Source: an uncultured Ruegeria sp. (GTDB lineage: Bacteria > Pseudomonadota > Alphaproteobacteria > Rhodobacterales > Rhodobacteraceae). Taken from it: 64,000 bases of DNA. The DNA lies in assembly GCF_947504215.1 (NCBI RefSeq), contig NZ_CANNGO010000001.1, positions 868,001 through 932,000 of the forward strand. Reading direction: 5' to 3'. The notes under the pieces are model-generated. The model saw nothing but the letters and a program-made list of their open reading frames with translations, had not been told where the DNA came from and did not search any database. Position 1 is the first letter of the stretch. Every line of letters starts with the position of its first letter. Of the stretch, positions 47,591 through 56,807 are shown piece after piece. The translations under genes and the position numbers were made by a program.

Positions 47591-47598
47591 CCGCATAC

Positions 47599-48126
47599 AT
47601 GATATGGAATAACATGACAAGAGAGACTCGACCCGCGCCCGCCGAAGACTCGGCTCTCGTTGGGTTTCAGAAGCACAATCATGAAAACTGCGTTGAAACC
47701 GGCTTGGCCACGGCCGAGGCGCGATGCAAAGAAGACGGACTGCGATTGACGCCGGTCAGGCGTAAAGTCCTGGACTTGTTGCTTCAAGAGCATCGAGCGC
47801 TTGGAGCCTATGCCATCTTGGACCGGCTGCGGGACGAAGGGTTCGGATCGCAACCGCCTGTAGCTTACCGAGCCCTTGATTTTCTGGTTGAGAATGGGTT
47901 CGTGCATAAGATCGAGCGCCTGAATGCTTTTGTCGCCTGTTCACATCCCGGCGCTACGCATTCGCCTGCTTTCATGATTTGCAGAAGCTGCGACGCCGTG
48001 GCAGAAGCCCATTCTGCACCCGCTAAAGGTGCGTTAGGGGCAGCCGCGCGCGCAGTGGGTTTTGAAATAGAACGGACGGTTGTCGAAGCAGAAGGCCTGT
48101 GCCCCGACTGCTCCGAAAAGGCGTAG
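47599..48126 (+). CDS. zur: Zinc uptake regulator, Fur family
   Basis: A 175-residue Fur-type repressor. The winged helix spans LRLTPVRRKVLDLLLQEHRA to PVAYRALDFLVENGFVHKIE. The structural zinc site has MICRSCDAVAE and LCPDCSEKA, a Cys4 pattern that suits Zur. Position between znuA and znuCB leaves little doubt. The Met five codons later (MTRETRP) is an equally plausible start. The Zur-regulated znuC begins two bases after its stop. Confidence 0.9.
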   Translation: MIWNNMTRETRPAPAEDSALVGFQKHNHENCVETGLATAEARCKEDGLRLTPVRRKVLDLLLQEHRALGAYAILDRLRDEGFGSQPPVAYRALDFLVENGFVHKIERLNAFVACSHPGATHSPAFMICRSCDAVAEAHSAPAKGALGAAARAVGFEIERTVVEAEGLCPDCSEKA

Positions 48127-48128
48127 AA

Positions 48129-48869
48129 ATGGAACTCATCACTGTCGAAGATCTTACGGTGCGATATGGCGCAAGCATCGTTCTGCGTCATGTCAACATA
48201 ACGATTGCCCCAGGTGAGATCGTTACAATTGTAGGGCCCAACGGATCGGGCAAGACCAGTTTATTGCGGGCAATTATTGGGGCGACCAAGCCGGCTGAGG
48301 GGCGGATCAAGCAAAGGGCGGGTCTAAGGATTGGCTATGTGCCTCAAAAGTTGCATATCGACCCGACGCTGCCGATTTCTGTCGAGCGTTTCATGCGCCT
48401 CGCAAATGGCGTGTCACTGCGGAAGTGCGAAGATGCGCTAGTAGCTGCAGGTGCGCCGGATCTCTTGAGACGCCAGATGTCACAGCTTTCGGGGGGACAG
48501 TTCCAACGCGTTCTTTTGGCAAGGGCATTAATTAACAAACCCGAGGTTCTTTTGCTCGATGAAGCAACTCAGGGTCTTGATCAGCCCGGCTCGGCCGCAT
48601 TCTATCGTCAGATCGAAGCCGTGCGTCGTGACACGGGGTGCGCAATTCTAATGATCAGCCACGAGTTGCACGTGGTCATGAGCGCGTCAGACAGGGTGAT
48701 CTGCCTGAACGGTCATGTCTGTTGCGAGGGCTCGCCCGCAGTGGTGGCGTCGGCCCCGGAATACCGGGCCTTGTTTGGAACGGGGACAGGGGGCGCACTT
48801 GCGCTCTATCGCCATGACCATGACCACGATCACGACCATAGCACAAATGCACAGGAAGCGGCGGAATAA
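48129..48869 (+). CDS. znuC: Zinc ABC importer, ATPase
   Basis: A 246-residue ATPase with GPNGSGKTSLLRAIIGAT, LSGGQFQRVLLARALI and LLLDEATQGLD, and a C-terminal HDHDHDHDHS tail that probably binds zinc. The start ATG follows the zur stop closely; the frame extends into zur but that is a shadow. Overlaps znuB by one base. Confidence 0.93.
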   Translation: MELITVEDLTVRYGASIVLRHVNITIAPGEIVTIVGPNGSGKTSLLRAIIGATKPAEGRIKQRAGLRIGYVPQKLHIDPTLPISVERFMRLANGVSLRKCEDALVAAGAPDLLRRQMSQLSGGQFQRVLLARALINKPEVLLLDEATQGLDQPGSAAFYRQIEAVRRDTGCAILMISHELHVVMSASDRVICLNGHVCCEGSPAVVASAPEYRALFGTGTGGALALYRHDHDHDHDHSTNAQEAAE

Positions 48870-49666
48870 TGCTAGATGACTTCATGACGCGAGCAACGCT
48901 TGCTGGTGTTGGCGTTGCTTTTGCAGCTGCACCGTTGGGGTGCTTTGTCGTTTGGCGCCGCATGGCCTATTTCGGCGATGCGACGGCGCATGCTGCAATC
49001 CTTGGTGTGGCGCTGTCACTGACATTTCAAATGTCGATCTTTACCGGCGCGCTCGCCGTGGCTCTGATAATGGCGCTGGCCGTGACACTGCTTGCTGGCC
49101 GTGGCTATGCGATGGACACGCTTCTGGGTGTTATGGCGCATTCCGCACTGGCTTTCGGCCTGGTTGCCGTCTCATTCCTGTCGGGCGTTCGTATCGACCT
49201 GATGGCGTATTTGTTTGGCGACATTCTGGCTGTGTCGCGCGCGGATCTGGCGGTAATCTGGGGAGGAGCGGCCTTGGTCGTGGCGCTGATCGCATGGCGC
49301 TGGTCGCGGCTTTTGACCGCAACTTTGAACGAAGAGCTGGCCTATGCCAGCGGGTTCGACCCCAAACGCGAGCAGCTAGTGTTGACCTTGTCCCTTGCCG
49401 TCACTGTGGCAGTTGCAATCAAGGTGGTGGGTGTCCTGCTGATCGCAGCCATGTTGATCATTCCTGCCGCCGCCGCCCGAAACCTGGCGCGGTCGCCGGA
49501 ATCAATGGCGGCGATTGCCGCCGCGATCGGAGCTGTTTCAGCGGTCGCTGGCCTGCGGGCGGCCTATGTCTTTGACACACCGGCGGGGCCGTCGATCGTC
49601 TGCGTGGCCGCAGTTTTATTTGCTTTTCTCAGTCTCGTTGGCTGGCAGACCCGAAGCGGAGCCTAG
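48869..49666 (+). CDS. znuB: Zinc ABC importer, permease
   Basis: A 265-residue permease of the ABC-3 family with about eight hydrophobic segments. Features: FVVWRRMAYFGDATAHAAIL near the N-terminus, the GVMAHSALAFGLVAVSFLSG segment, and the coupling region ELAYASGFDPKREQL. Last gene of zur-znuC-znuB. Confidence 0.93.
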   Translation: MLDDFMTRATLAGVGVAFAAAPLGCFVVWRRMAYFGDATAHAAILGVALSLTFQMSIFTGALAVALIMALAVTLLAGRGYAMDTLLGVMAHSALAFGLVAVSFLSGVRIDLMAYLFGDILAVSRADLAVIWGGAALVVALIAWRWSRLLTATLNEELAYASGFDPKREQLVLTLSLAVTVAVAIKVVGVLLIAAMLIIPAAAARNLARSPESMAAIAAAIGAVSAVAGLRAAYVFDTPAGPSIVCVAAVLFAFLSLVGWQTRSGA

Positions 49667-49683
49667 CACAACATCTGTGCTAG
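49663..49683 (+). terminator. Hairpin at the znuB stop
   Basis: CTAGCACA and TGTGCTAG form an 8-bp stem with an ACATC loop that contains the znuB stop codon. No T tract follows, so termination may be weak. The rest of the 197-base gap to the IclR gene holds no gene. Confidence 0.4.
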
Positions 49684-49863
49684 CGAGCGCGTGTTGAGCA
49701 GAGATCACTAGTCTATTCTTGTTTCCAATCGCGGTGTAGACCCGTTTCATCTGGATCGAAACCATGTTCGGCGCCAGAAGTGCTGGTGTCGGGTCGCCAC
49801 CCGAACCTAGATCGCACTTGCTGCTGTCATGTTATTCTAGCTTTAAATCAATGAATGTGGAGC

Positions 49864-50643
49864 CTAAGGTGCGAGCAAACCCGAGAGTTTTCTTGCCCCG
49901 TTCTGAAGTGTGTCCAAGCACTGAGTTAAACTGCCCAAATTACGGCGTTGGGTTGGCGCATGAACGGCCAGCGTGGCTACGAGCCTATTGTTTTCATCCA
50001 AAACTGGCACCGCAACAGCGGCCATTCCGGCCATGAATTCTTCGTCGTCAGTCGAATAACCTCTTTGCGTAATAAGTTTGAACTCCTCGCGTAGTGCTGT
50101 TGCGTCGGTCAAAGTCTGATCGGTATGTGGGTGCAACTTGCGGGCGGACAGGTATCCTTCAAGTGTATTTTGTCGGAGGGTAGACAGGTACATTTTGCCA
50201 CTGGCCGTACAATGAAAAGGGACTTGTGTTCCGACAGGTAGTTGAATGCGCAATGGCCACTTTGTCTCGACCCGATCCAGATAGATCATGCCCTCTCGGT
50301 CCGGGATGGCCAGGTTGCAGGTTTCACCGATTTCATCCGCAACCCCGCGCAGAATCGCAAGTCGCGCGGTCCGCAAGTGTTCGGACGACACCGTGTTCAC
50401 GGAGAGCTGCCGCAACCGTGGACCAGGTCCGTAAGACCGCCCATCCAGGTCACGCTGCAAGAACCCTTCTGCCTCGGCTGTTTGCAGCAAGCGATGGATC
50501 GTTGGTTTTGCCAGACCCAATGCCTCGATCAGGTCTGACGGTTTAACCGCGACCCCACGCCTGGCGACCTCTTCCAAGATCAGCAGCAAGCGCAGGTTGG
50601 TCGGTATTTGGGTATCTTTTTCTGGTGTGTCCGTGTAGGCCAT
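49864..50643 (-). CDS. IclR-family regulator of the TRAP module
   Basis: A 259-residue IclR-type protein. Winged helix LLLILEEVARRGVAVKPSDL through LGLAKPTIHRLLQTAEAEG; effector domain with IYLDRVETKWPLRI, FHCTASGKMYLSTL and a C-terminal VAVPVLDENNRLVATLAVHA. It starts 11 bases after the large TRAP permease, so it is part of that operon and probably autoregulates it. The ligand is unknown. Confidence 0.88.
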   Translation of the reverse strand: MAYTDTPEKDTQIPTNLRLLLILEEVARRGVAVKPSDLIEALGLAKPTIHRLLQTAEAEGFLQRDLDGRSYGPGPRLRQLSVNTVSSEHLRTARLAILRGVADEIGETCNLAIPDREGMIYLDRVETKWPLRIQLPVGTQVPFHCTASGKMYLSTLRQNTLEGYLSARKLHPHTDQTLTDATALREEFKLITQRGYSTDDEEFMAGMAAVAVPVLDENNRLVATLAVHAPTQRRNLGSLTQCLDTLQNGARKLSGLLAP

Positions 50644-50654
50644 CCCGCTACATT

Positions 50655-52013
50655 CTAGTTGTTTGGCAGCATGATCAAGGCCAGATCAGGTACGAGTGAA
50701 ACCAAAATCCAAACAGACAGCAATGCCACAAGATATGGCACAGTGTAACGCAACAGCCGGAAATAGGGCACGCCCGTCACGCTGGATGCGACATAGAGGT
50801 TCAGCCCGTATGGTGGCGTAATGAAACCAATCGATGCACCGACCAGGAAGATCACTGAGAAATGGATTGGATCAACACCAACCGACGCAGCAATCGGTGC
50901 CAGGATCGGGGCAAGGATGATCGTCACCGGCAGGCTTTCCAACACCATGCCCGAGAAAAAGACAATCACCATAGAGGTGAACAACACCGCATAATACCCG
51001 CCCATAGACGTCACGAAATCGCCGATGGTTTGCTGTGCACCCAGCAATGATAGAATTTGCTGCATGACCACCGAGATGGCGATCAGCGGTGCAAGAATAC
51101 CAGTAATCTGGGCCGAGCGGATGACGATTGAAGGGATCTCAGGGATTGTGAAGCCTTCGACGACCAGCATCTCAGCAAAGCTTTTATCGGTGGGTGAGAC
51201 GTCGTCGCGAGCGCCCATGATCCGGTTGATCGGATAGCTGACCAATCCTGCTATCACGCAAAACCCGACGGTTACACCGGCCGCTTCGGTTGGGGAAAAT
51301 TTGCCTGTGTAAATACCCCAAAGGACGAGACCGATGGCAAAGAACCCAAGCCACGCGCCAAACGCAGTTTTAAGGATCCGGTTCAGTTGCAACGGAATCA
51401 AATAGCCCCAGCCATTCATGCGGCAAATGATCCAGCAGGCAAATTGCATGCCAATGACCATCAAGGCGCCGGGCAGGATTCCAGCTAAGAACAGCTCGGA
51501 TATCGGCAGGTTCATCAAGAACCCATAGACGATGAAGATAATCGACGGTGGGATAATAATACCGACGGTGCCACCAGCCGCAGCTGTTGCGGCGCTAAAG
51601 CGTTCGTCATAGCCGCCCTTGACCATTTCGGGGTGCAGCATCGAACCAATTGTTGCTGTGGTCGCCGAGTTCGACCCGGAAATCGCCGCAAACAACCCGC
51701 AAGCGCCCAGTGACGCCATCGCCAGCCCTCCGCGTATCCAACCCAGACACGAGTAGGCAAAATCGCTCAATCGTCGCGCAATACCTGACTTGTTGATCAG
51801 GTCTCCGGTCAGAATGAACAGGGGCATCGCCAACAGAGCAAAGCCCTTATTGAAGACGTTCAACAATTCGGCGCCCATGTTGTCGAGTGTCAGGCCCAAC
51901 ACAAAAGAGCAGCCAATCACCCAATAACCGATGACCAGCAGCACCGGCACGCCCAGCATGAATAGAAACGTGACCCCCAGCGAGATCAGTGTGACAATGG
52001 TTCCGTCAGTCAT
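50655..52013 (-). CDS. TRAP transporter large permease (DctM type)
   Basis: A 452-residue inner-membrane protein with about 12 segments, the ion-coupled transport subunit. Seen: FALLAMPLFILTGDLINKSG, ATIGSMLHPEMVKGGYDE, IIPPSIIFIVYGFLM and PPYGLNLYVASSV, all DctM hallmarks. The start ATG overlaps the small-permease stop by one base. Substrate not predictable from this subunit. Confidence 0.92.
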   Translation of the reverse strand: MTDGTIVTLISLGVTFLFMLGVPVLLVIGYWVIGCSFVLGLTLDNMGAELLNVFNKGFALLAMPLFILTGDLINKSGIARRLSDFAYSCLGWIRGGLAMASLGACGLFAAISGSNSATTATIGSMLHPEMVKGGYDERFSAATAAAGGTVGIIIPPSIIFIVYGFLMNLPISELFLAGILPGALMVIGMQFACWIICRMNGWGYLIPLQLNRILKTAFGAWLGFFAIGLVLWGIYTGKFSPTEAAGVTVGFCVIAGLVSYPINRIMGARDDVSPTDKSFAEMLVVEGFTIPEIPSIVIRSAQITGILAPLIAISVVMQQILSLLGAQQTIGDFVTSMGGYYAVLFTSMVIVFFSGMVLESLPVTIILAPILAPIAASVGVDPIHFSVIFLVGASIGFITPPYGLNLYVASSVTGVPYFRLLRYTVPYLVALLSVWILVSLVPDLALIMLPNN

Positions 52014-52678
52014 CAGTCTGCCCCAATCACGGCCTGCTTGATCAGCGGCTCGCCTGTTTTCCAATTGCGCAAATCGTCAGCCAAATTCTGAAACACACGA
52101 CCGACCATCAGGAAAAAAGACAGCGGTGCCGCAAGCAGGAACCACCATTGCATGATGTTGTCGGTTCCTAGGACGATTTGGAAGTTCGATGCGGACAACG
52201 CTACAAGTCGCGAGGTTGTCACAATCACGATGACGGCAAAAACAAACCACAAGACTGCGTCCAAAATCAGACAGCCAAGCTGCCCGGCACGCGGCATTGC
52301 GCTACGAAATTCGCTGAAACTCAGATGCGTACGCAGACGTACATTGTAGGACGCCCCGAACCAGGCCATGACCATGAACAGCAGCGGCGGAATGGTTGTG
52401 GACCAAGGTTCCTGATCGTTAAAGACAAATCGGTCGATTACGCCCCAAAAAATGATCAGCGCGATGGCAAGATAGGAATACACCATGACCGATCGTTCAA
52501 AATGGCGCTCAATGAACGGCACCTTGCGATAGATCAGCATAACGAGAAATCCGCCGATCGCGGCGACAACTGTGCCAACAACCCAAGCCGCATCGGATCG
52601 CAACGCACTTTGAATCTCGAACGAATCCTGGCTCAACAAGGCGCTGAAAATAGCGCCGACATCTGCCCAAAACGACAT
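52013..52678 (-). CDS. TRAP transporter small permease (DctQ type)
   Basis: A 221-residue membrane protein with four main hydrophobic segments and a longer than usual N-terminal part. The segment LLFMVMAWFGASYNVRLRTH and the motif HLSFSEF are typical for DctQ. It is separated from the binding-protein gene by a hairpin and coupled to the large permease. Confidence 0.87.
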   Translation of the reverse strand: MSFWADVGAIFSALLSQDSFEIQSALRSDAAWVVGTVVAAIGGFLVMLIYRKVPFIERHFERSVMVYSYLAIALIIFWGVIDRFVFNDQEPWSTTIPPLLFMVMAWFGASYNVRLRTHLSFSEFRSAMPRAGQLGCLILDAVLWFVFAVIVIVTTSRLVALSASNFQIVLGTDNIMQWWFLLAAPLSFFLMVGRVFQNLADDLRNWKTGEPLIKQAVIGAD

Positions 52679-52707
52679 GAACCCCGTCCTCCCAGTCGGT
52701 GTTTAGG

Positions 52708-52733
52708 TGAACCGGCCCGTATGGGCCGGTTCA
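52708..52733 (-). promoter_or_regulatory. Strong hairpin between TRAP binding protein and small permease
   Basis: TGAACCGGCCC and GGGCCGGTTCA form a perfect 11-bp stem with a GTAT loop. There is no U tract, so it more likely stabilises the binding-protein message and limits read-through. Confidence 0.6.
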
Positions 52734-52745
52734 TCAGAGCTTAGA

Positions 52746-53984
52746 TTAGGCCTCGCCCTTCCACCAACGGCGTGGCTCAACATTTTCTGGCAGAGTATCA
52801 GCCGGGATCTCACGCGCGATGTCGTAGATCTCTTGATAGGTGTCGATACCACCAGCCCATTTATTCAGACGCTCGCGCCATTCAGCCCAGGGTTCCGGAT
52901 TGTAGTTCGGGGCGCACATCTCTTCGGCCAGTTTGATCTGATCGTCGGCCAGGAACGCCGCACGCACACCGTTTTCGGCAAAGATCGTGTTCGGCAATTG
53001 CGGATCCGAGAACCCAACTGTGTTCAGCAAGGCCGCTTCGTTGGCCCCTTGAATAAGCGCTTGGGTGAAGTAGGACGATTCCATGACCGCATCCTGCAAT
53101 TCGCCACCCAGCCCATCGAAGACGCTGGCAGACATCGAAGTATGCTCGGTTCCGCAGAAGAACTTGAGGTTCACAGACTGAGACACCACTGGCGCCATGT
53201 TCGCGTATGCCACAGCGGAAGCCCAAGTTTCTGCACCATCGATCAGACCTGTTTTCAACGCATCAAGGGTTTCTTCCCACGCCACCGGAACCGGGTTCAG
53301 GTTCAGAAGCTGCATCGCGATCCGGCCCAGCTGCGTGCCCGTGACACGGTTTTTGGTGCCAAACAGTTCTTCCAGTTTCGTAACCGTCGGCTTGTCAGCA
53401 AAGGTAGATCCCATCTGCAGGCCACGCAGTTCACAATGCGTAAACAAGAACTTCAGCCCGTGCCGCTTCTCGAGCGGTTCACGCAGGATGCGCTGGCTCG
53501 CGGGGCTATAGAAGAAGTGATACTGCGCCGCGCGGCTTGGGAACATGTATGCATAGTCCAACACGTTCAGATAGGGCGCGCCACCCGCCGAGTTCTGGGT
53601 CGACGCCGCATAGATGTCGACGATTCCCTGCTGTGTTTTTTCGACACAACTTAGCTGGCCACAGATCTGATTGTCGCCAATGAACTCGATGCGAATCTCG
53701 CCGTCTGTGCGTTCTTCCAGGTCGCGTGCAAATTCAATTGCCCCGGCCCGCTCGATCAAAAGGTTTCTTGTATTGAACCCGGATGCACCGAATTTCAACG
53801 TATGCTTCGGCTCTTTCGAGAACCGCTTTTCATAGGTGGATTCTGCAGCTTGCGCCAGATTGGCGATACTCATGGCACCACCGAATCCGCCAGCAGCCAA
53901 CAACGTGGAGCTCATGCCATACCGGCCTGCCACACGGAAAAAATCTCGACGCGAAATACCACTTAGTTTTCGACCGATCTCCAT
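52746..53984 (-). CDS. TRAP transporter substrate-binding protein (DctP type)
   Basis: A 412-residue periplasmic protein with a twin-arginine signal (SRRDFFRVAGRYGMSSTLLA, after MEIGRKLSGI). The mature domain has HTLKFGASGFNTRN, QQGIVDIYAAST, KTGLIDGAETWASAV and the conserved Arg motif near GTQLGRIAMQLLNLNP. Export by Tat is unusual but known for DctP proteins. Divergent from the GMC oxidoreductase with 109 bases between. The substrate is unknown; association with a GMC enzyme hints at an alcohol or polyol. Confidence 0.9.
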   Translation of the reverse strand: MEIGRKLSGISRRDFFRVAGRYGMSSTLLAAGGFGGAMSIANLAQAAESTYEKRFSKEPKHTLKFGASGFNTRNLLIERAGAIEFARDLEERTDGEIRIEFIGDNQICGQLSCVEKTQQGIVDIYAASTQNSAGGAPYLNVLDYAYMFPSRAAQYHFFYSPASQRILREPLEKRHGLKFLFTHCELRGLQMGSTFADKPTVTKLEELFGTKNRVTGTQLGRIAMQLLNLNPVPVAWEETLDALKTGLIDGAETWASAVAYANMAPVVSQSVNLKFFCGTEHTSMSASVFDGLGGELQDAVMESSYFTQALIQGANEAALLNTVGFSDPQLPNTIFAENGVRAAFLADDQIKLAEEMCAPNYNPEPWAEWRERLNKWAGGIDTYQEIYDIAREIPADTLPENVEPRRWWKGEA

Positions 53985-54093
53985 TGCTTACCTCCCTGAT
54001 CGCAATTATTGAGACATTTTGTATCAAAAAAGGCTAGTATAATTCTTCCATCTTGCATAGAGTTTTTTTCAACGACGTTGGGAGGACCCGGAT

Positions 54094-55689
54094 ATGGAAG
54101 TGGATTATGCGATTGTCGGAGCCGGATCTTCGGGCTGTGTCATTGCCAATCGACTAAGCGCAGATCCAAAGACATCCGTGGCGCTGTTGGAGGCCGGCGG
54201 GCCCGACAGGAACCCCTGGATTCATATCCCCGTTGGCTATTTCAAGACGATGCACAACCCGTCGGTCGACTGGTGTTACCGCACCGAGCCTGATCCTGGC
54301 CTGAACGGCCGATCCATTGACTGGCCACGTGGAAAAGTACTCGGTGGATCGTCTTCCCTGAACGGCCTTCTTTATGTACGTGGCCAGAAAGAGGACTATG
54401 ACCGCTGGCGCCAAATGGGGAATGTCGGCTGGGGCTGGGATGATGTGTTGCCCTTATTTAAGCGCAGCGAGGATCAGGAACGTGGCGAGGATGAATTCCA
54501 CGGAATCGGAGGGCCTCTTGCTGTTTCGAACATGCGTATTCAACGACCCATATGCGATGCTTGGGTCGCCGCGGCGCAGACGGCGGGCTATCCGTTCAAT
54601 CCAGACTATAATGGCGCCAACCAGGAAGGTGTGGGGTATTTTCAGCTGACCACCCGCAATGGCCGACGCTGCAGCGCAGCTGTCGCCTACCTCAAACCGA
54701 TTCGGAACCGGCAGAACCTGAACGTCATCACGCATGCTCTAGTCAGCCGGATCGAACTGGACGGAAAACGTGCGACCGGACTGATCTATCGCGATCGCTC
54801 AGGTCAGATGAAAACGCTCAAGGTGCGCCGCGAGATCATACTATCTGGCGGCGCGATCAACTCTCCCCAGATTCTGATGCTGTCGGGCATCGGTGATCCG
54901 GATCATTTGAAAGACAACGGGGTAGAGCCCATTCACGCCCTGCCTGGGGTTGGCAAGGGACTGCAGGACCATCTGCAAGCCCGCCTTGTCTTTAAGTGCA
55001 ACGAACCAACCCTGAATGATGAGGTGAGAAGCCTGTTCAATCAGGCGCGTATTGCACTGAAATACGCCCTATTCCGCGCCGGACCCATGACAATGGCGGC
55101 AAGCCTTGCGACCGGATTCGTTAAAACCCGCCCGGACGCCCAAACACCGGACATCCAATTCCACGTCCAGCCTTGGTCCGCCGATAGCCCAGGTGAAGGT
55201 GTACATCCGTTTTCGGCCTTCACCATGTCCGTTTGCCAGTTGAGACCGGAAAGCCGAGGGGAGCTACGCCTGGATGGCCCAGACCCGACAAAGTATGTCA
55301 AAATCATACCCAATTACCTGTCGACCGAAACGGACTGTAGAACCATTGTCGATGGCGTAAATATCGCGCGCGGGATCGCACGTCATAGTCCACTGACTTC
55401 CAAAATATCCGAAGAGTTCCGACCAACGTCGGATCTGTCATGCGACGACTACGAGGGTACATTGGATTGGGCGAGATCGAATTCCGTCTCGATTTATCAC
55501 CCCACAGGGACATGTTCGATGGGCACATCCGAAAACTCGGTGGTTGATCCCAGCCTGAAAGTAAACGGAATTGGTAATCTTCGGGTTGCTGATTGTTCGA
55601 TAATGCCCGAGATCGTCAGTGGGAACACAAATGCACCTGCTATTATGATAGGTGAAAAAGCCAGCGAATTGATCCGCGCCACTCTTTGA
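54094..55689 (+). CDS. GMC-family FAD oxidoreductase (choline dehydrogenase-like)
   Basis: A 531-residue flavoprotein that would oxidise an alcohol to an aldehyde. FAD motif DYAIVGAGSSGCVIANRLSA at the N-terminus; GMC signature GKVLGGSSSLNGLLYVRGQ at about 83; the C-terminal SIYHPTGTCSMG carries the catalytic His, and VADCSIMPEIVSGNTNAP follows. This groups with BetA/AlkJ-like dehydrogenases, but without a betB neighbour choline specificity is unlikely. GGAGGA lies upstream of the start. It is divergent from the TRAP operon and probably acts on its substrate. Confidence 0.9.
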   Translation: MEVDYAIVGAGSSGCVIANRLSADPKTSVALLEAGGPDRNPWIHIPVGYFKTMHNPSVDWCYRTEPDPGLNGRSIDWPRGKVLGGSSSLNGLLYVRGQKEDYDRWRQMGNVGWGWDDVLPLFKRSEDQERGEDEFHGIGGPLAVSNMRIQRPICDAWVAAAQTAGYPFNPDYNGANQEGVGYFQLTTRNGRRCSAAVAYLKPIRNRQNLNVITHALVSRIELDGKRATGLIYRDRSGQMKTLKVRREIILSGGAINSPQILMLSGIGDPDHLKDNGVEPIHALPGVGKGLQDHLQARLVFKCNEPTLNDEVRSLFNQARIALKYALFRAGPMTMAASLATGFVKTRPDAQTPDIQFHVQPWSADSPGEGVHPFSAFTMSVCQLRPESRGELRLDGPDPTKYVKIIPNYLSTETDCRTIVDGVNIARGIARHSPLTSKISEEFRPTSDLSCDDYEGTLDWARSNSVSIYHPTGTCSMGTSENSVVDPSLKVNGIGNLRVADCSIMPEIVSGNTNAPAIMIGEKASELIRATL

Positions 55690-55884
55690 GATTGCTATCA
55701 AGGTTCAGTGAACTCGTGGGCGCACTGCCGTGTGCAGACAGGCCAGTTTTAGCAATACTGGCAGCCAACGCACAGCATCTCGAAGGTGGATTTGAATTGA
55801 CGGACAAGTATTTTAGCGACGCGGAAACTATCAAGCCATGTAGATCCACAACATCTTCGGCTGGAACTCGATCTAACGCAGGAC

Positions 55885-56720
55885 TGTGAACCCGCGATGA
55901 CCAACGGCCTGTATTCGATACAATCCTGAAACACGTAGAGAATCTATGCGGCGCCAATGGCAGCAGCCTGCAATTGCTCAATCAAACTGGCACCCATTTG
56001 TACAACTCCGCCATCGGATCGTGGGACGACAATAGCTCAATCCCAATCGGGATGGAATTTGAACTCGCCGTTCCACTGGTCATGTGCATTGCAGTGACCG
56101 AAGCAAGGGCCGTTCACTACGACGATTTGAAGGAAACGGAACTCTACAAAGCGGCCATGAAGGGCGACGTACATTGGTGGGTATCGAGGGCGTTCGCACG
56201 CATCTTAATGTTCCGCTTATTCAGGATCGGGTTGCGTTCGGGAACTCTATTCTGAACGGCAGGGTATAAAGACCCTTCTCCTTAGACGACACTGCCCTGG
56301 TTGAAGCCTTCACCGCTCAGGCGGCGATCTCCATCGAAACCGCCACGCAGCTCCGTGTCCTTTAAACTTGACTGGCGCGCATGGCACGACGTCCTGCAGG
56401 TCATCAGTCACAATCACGATGACGAGAAACCGGTCTTTGATGCGATCCTGAAACGTCTGCGCGCTGCGCAATGCCCTCTGGCAGGTCTAATTCCGGGGAC
56501 ATCTGAAGATGAGTTCAGACACTGGCAGCGCGCATCGGGATGTTTTCTGAGGCGATTGATCTATTCGAGACAGGGCAAATGCGGATGGGCGTACATTGTC
56601 TTTGACGATATAGGCCAAAGCGACCTGAAGAAGGTTACGGTCCGGTCGTACCTTCAATGGTGGATGCGTCCAATATCACTAACATACTGCTCGTCCCCTT
56701 GATGAAGAATGGCATTGAAC
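55885..56720 (+). pseudogene. Frameshifted remains of a GAF-domain signalling protein
   Basis: Pieces in several plus-strand frames reconstruct tandem GAF domains: RPVFDTILKHVENLCGA, then TGTHLYNSAI, PIGMEFELAVPL, AVHYDDLKETELYKA, a shift to EGVRTHLNVPLIQD, EAFTAQAAISIETA, then a second repeat beginning EKPVFDAILKRL with later scraps SEAIDLFETGQMRM and SMVDASNITNILLVPL. Stops and shifts are scattered through it, and no kinase or cyclase output domain remains. Intact relatives are multi-GAF sensor cyclases or kinases. Sequence from 55690 to 55884 and from 56720 to 56807 has no gene. Confidence 0.7.
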
Positions 56721-56807
56721 AGCCCCACTCGAGTAATCCATATTAAAAGTTGTTGCATGGTTGGGAGTGGGTCCATTGGGGTACGGGCCTTTGATGCTGG
56801 TACCTGG

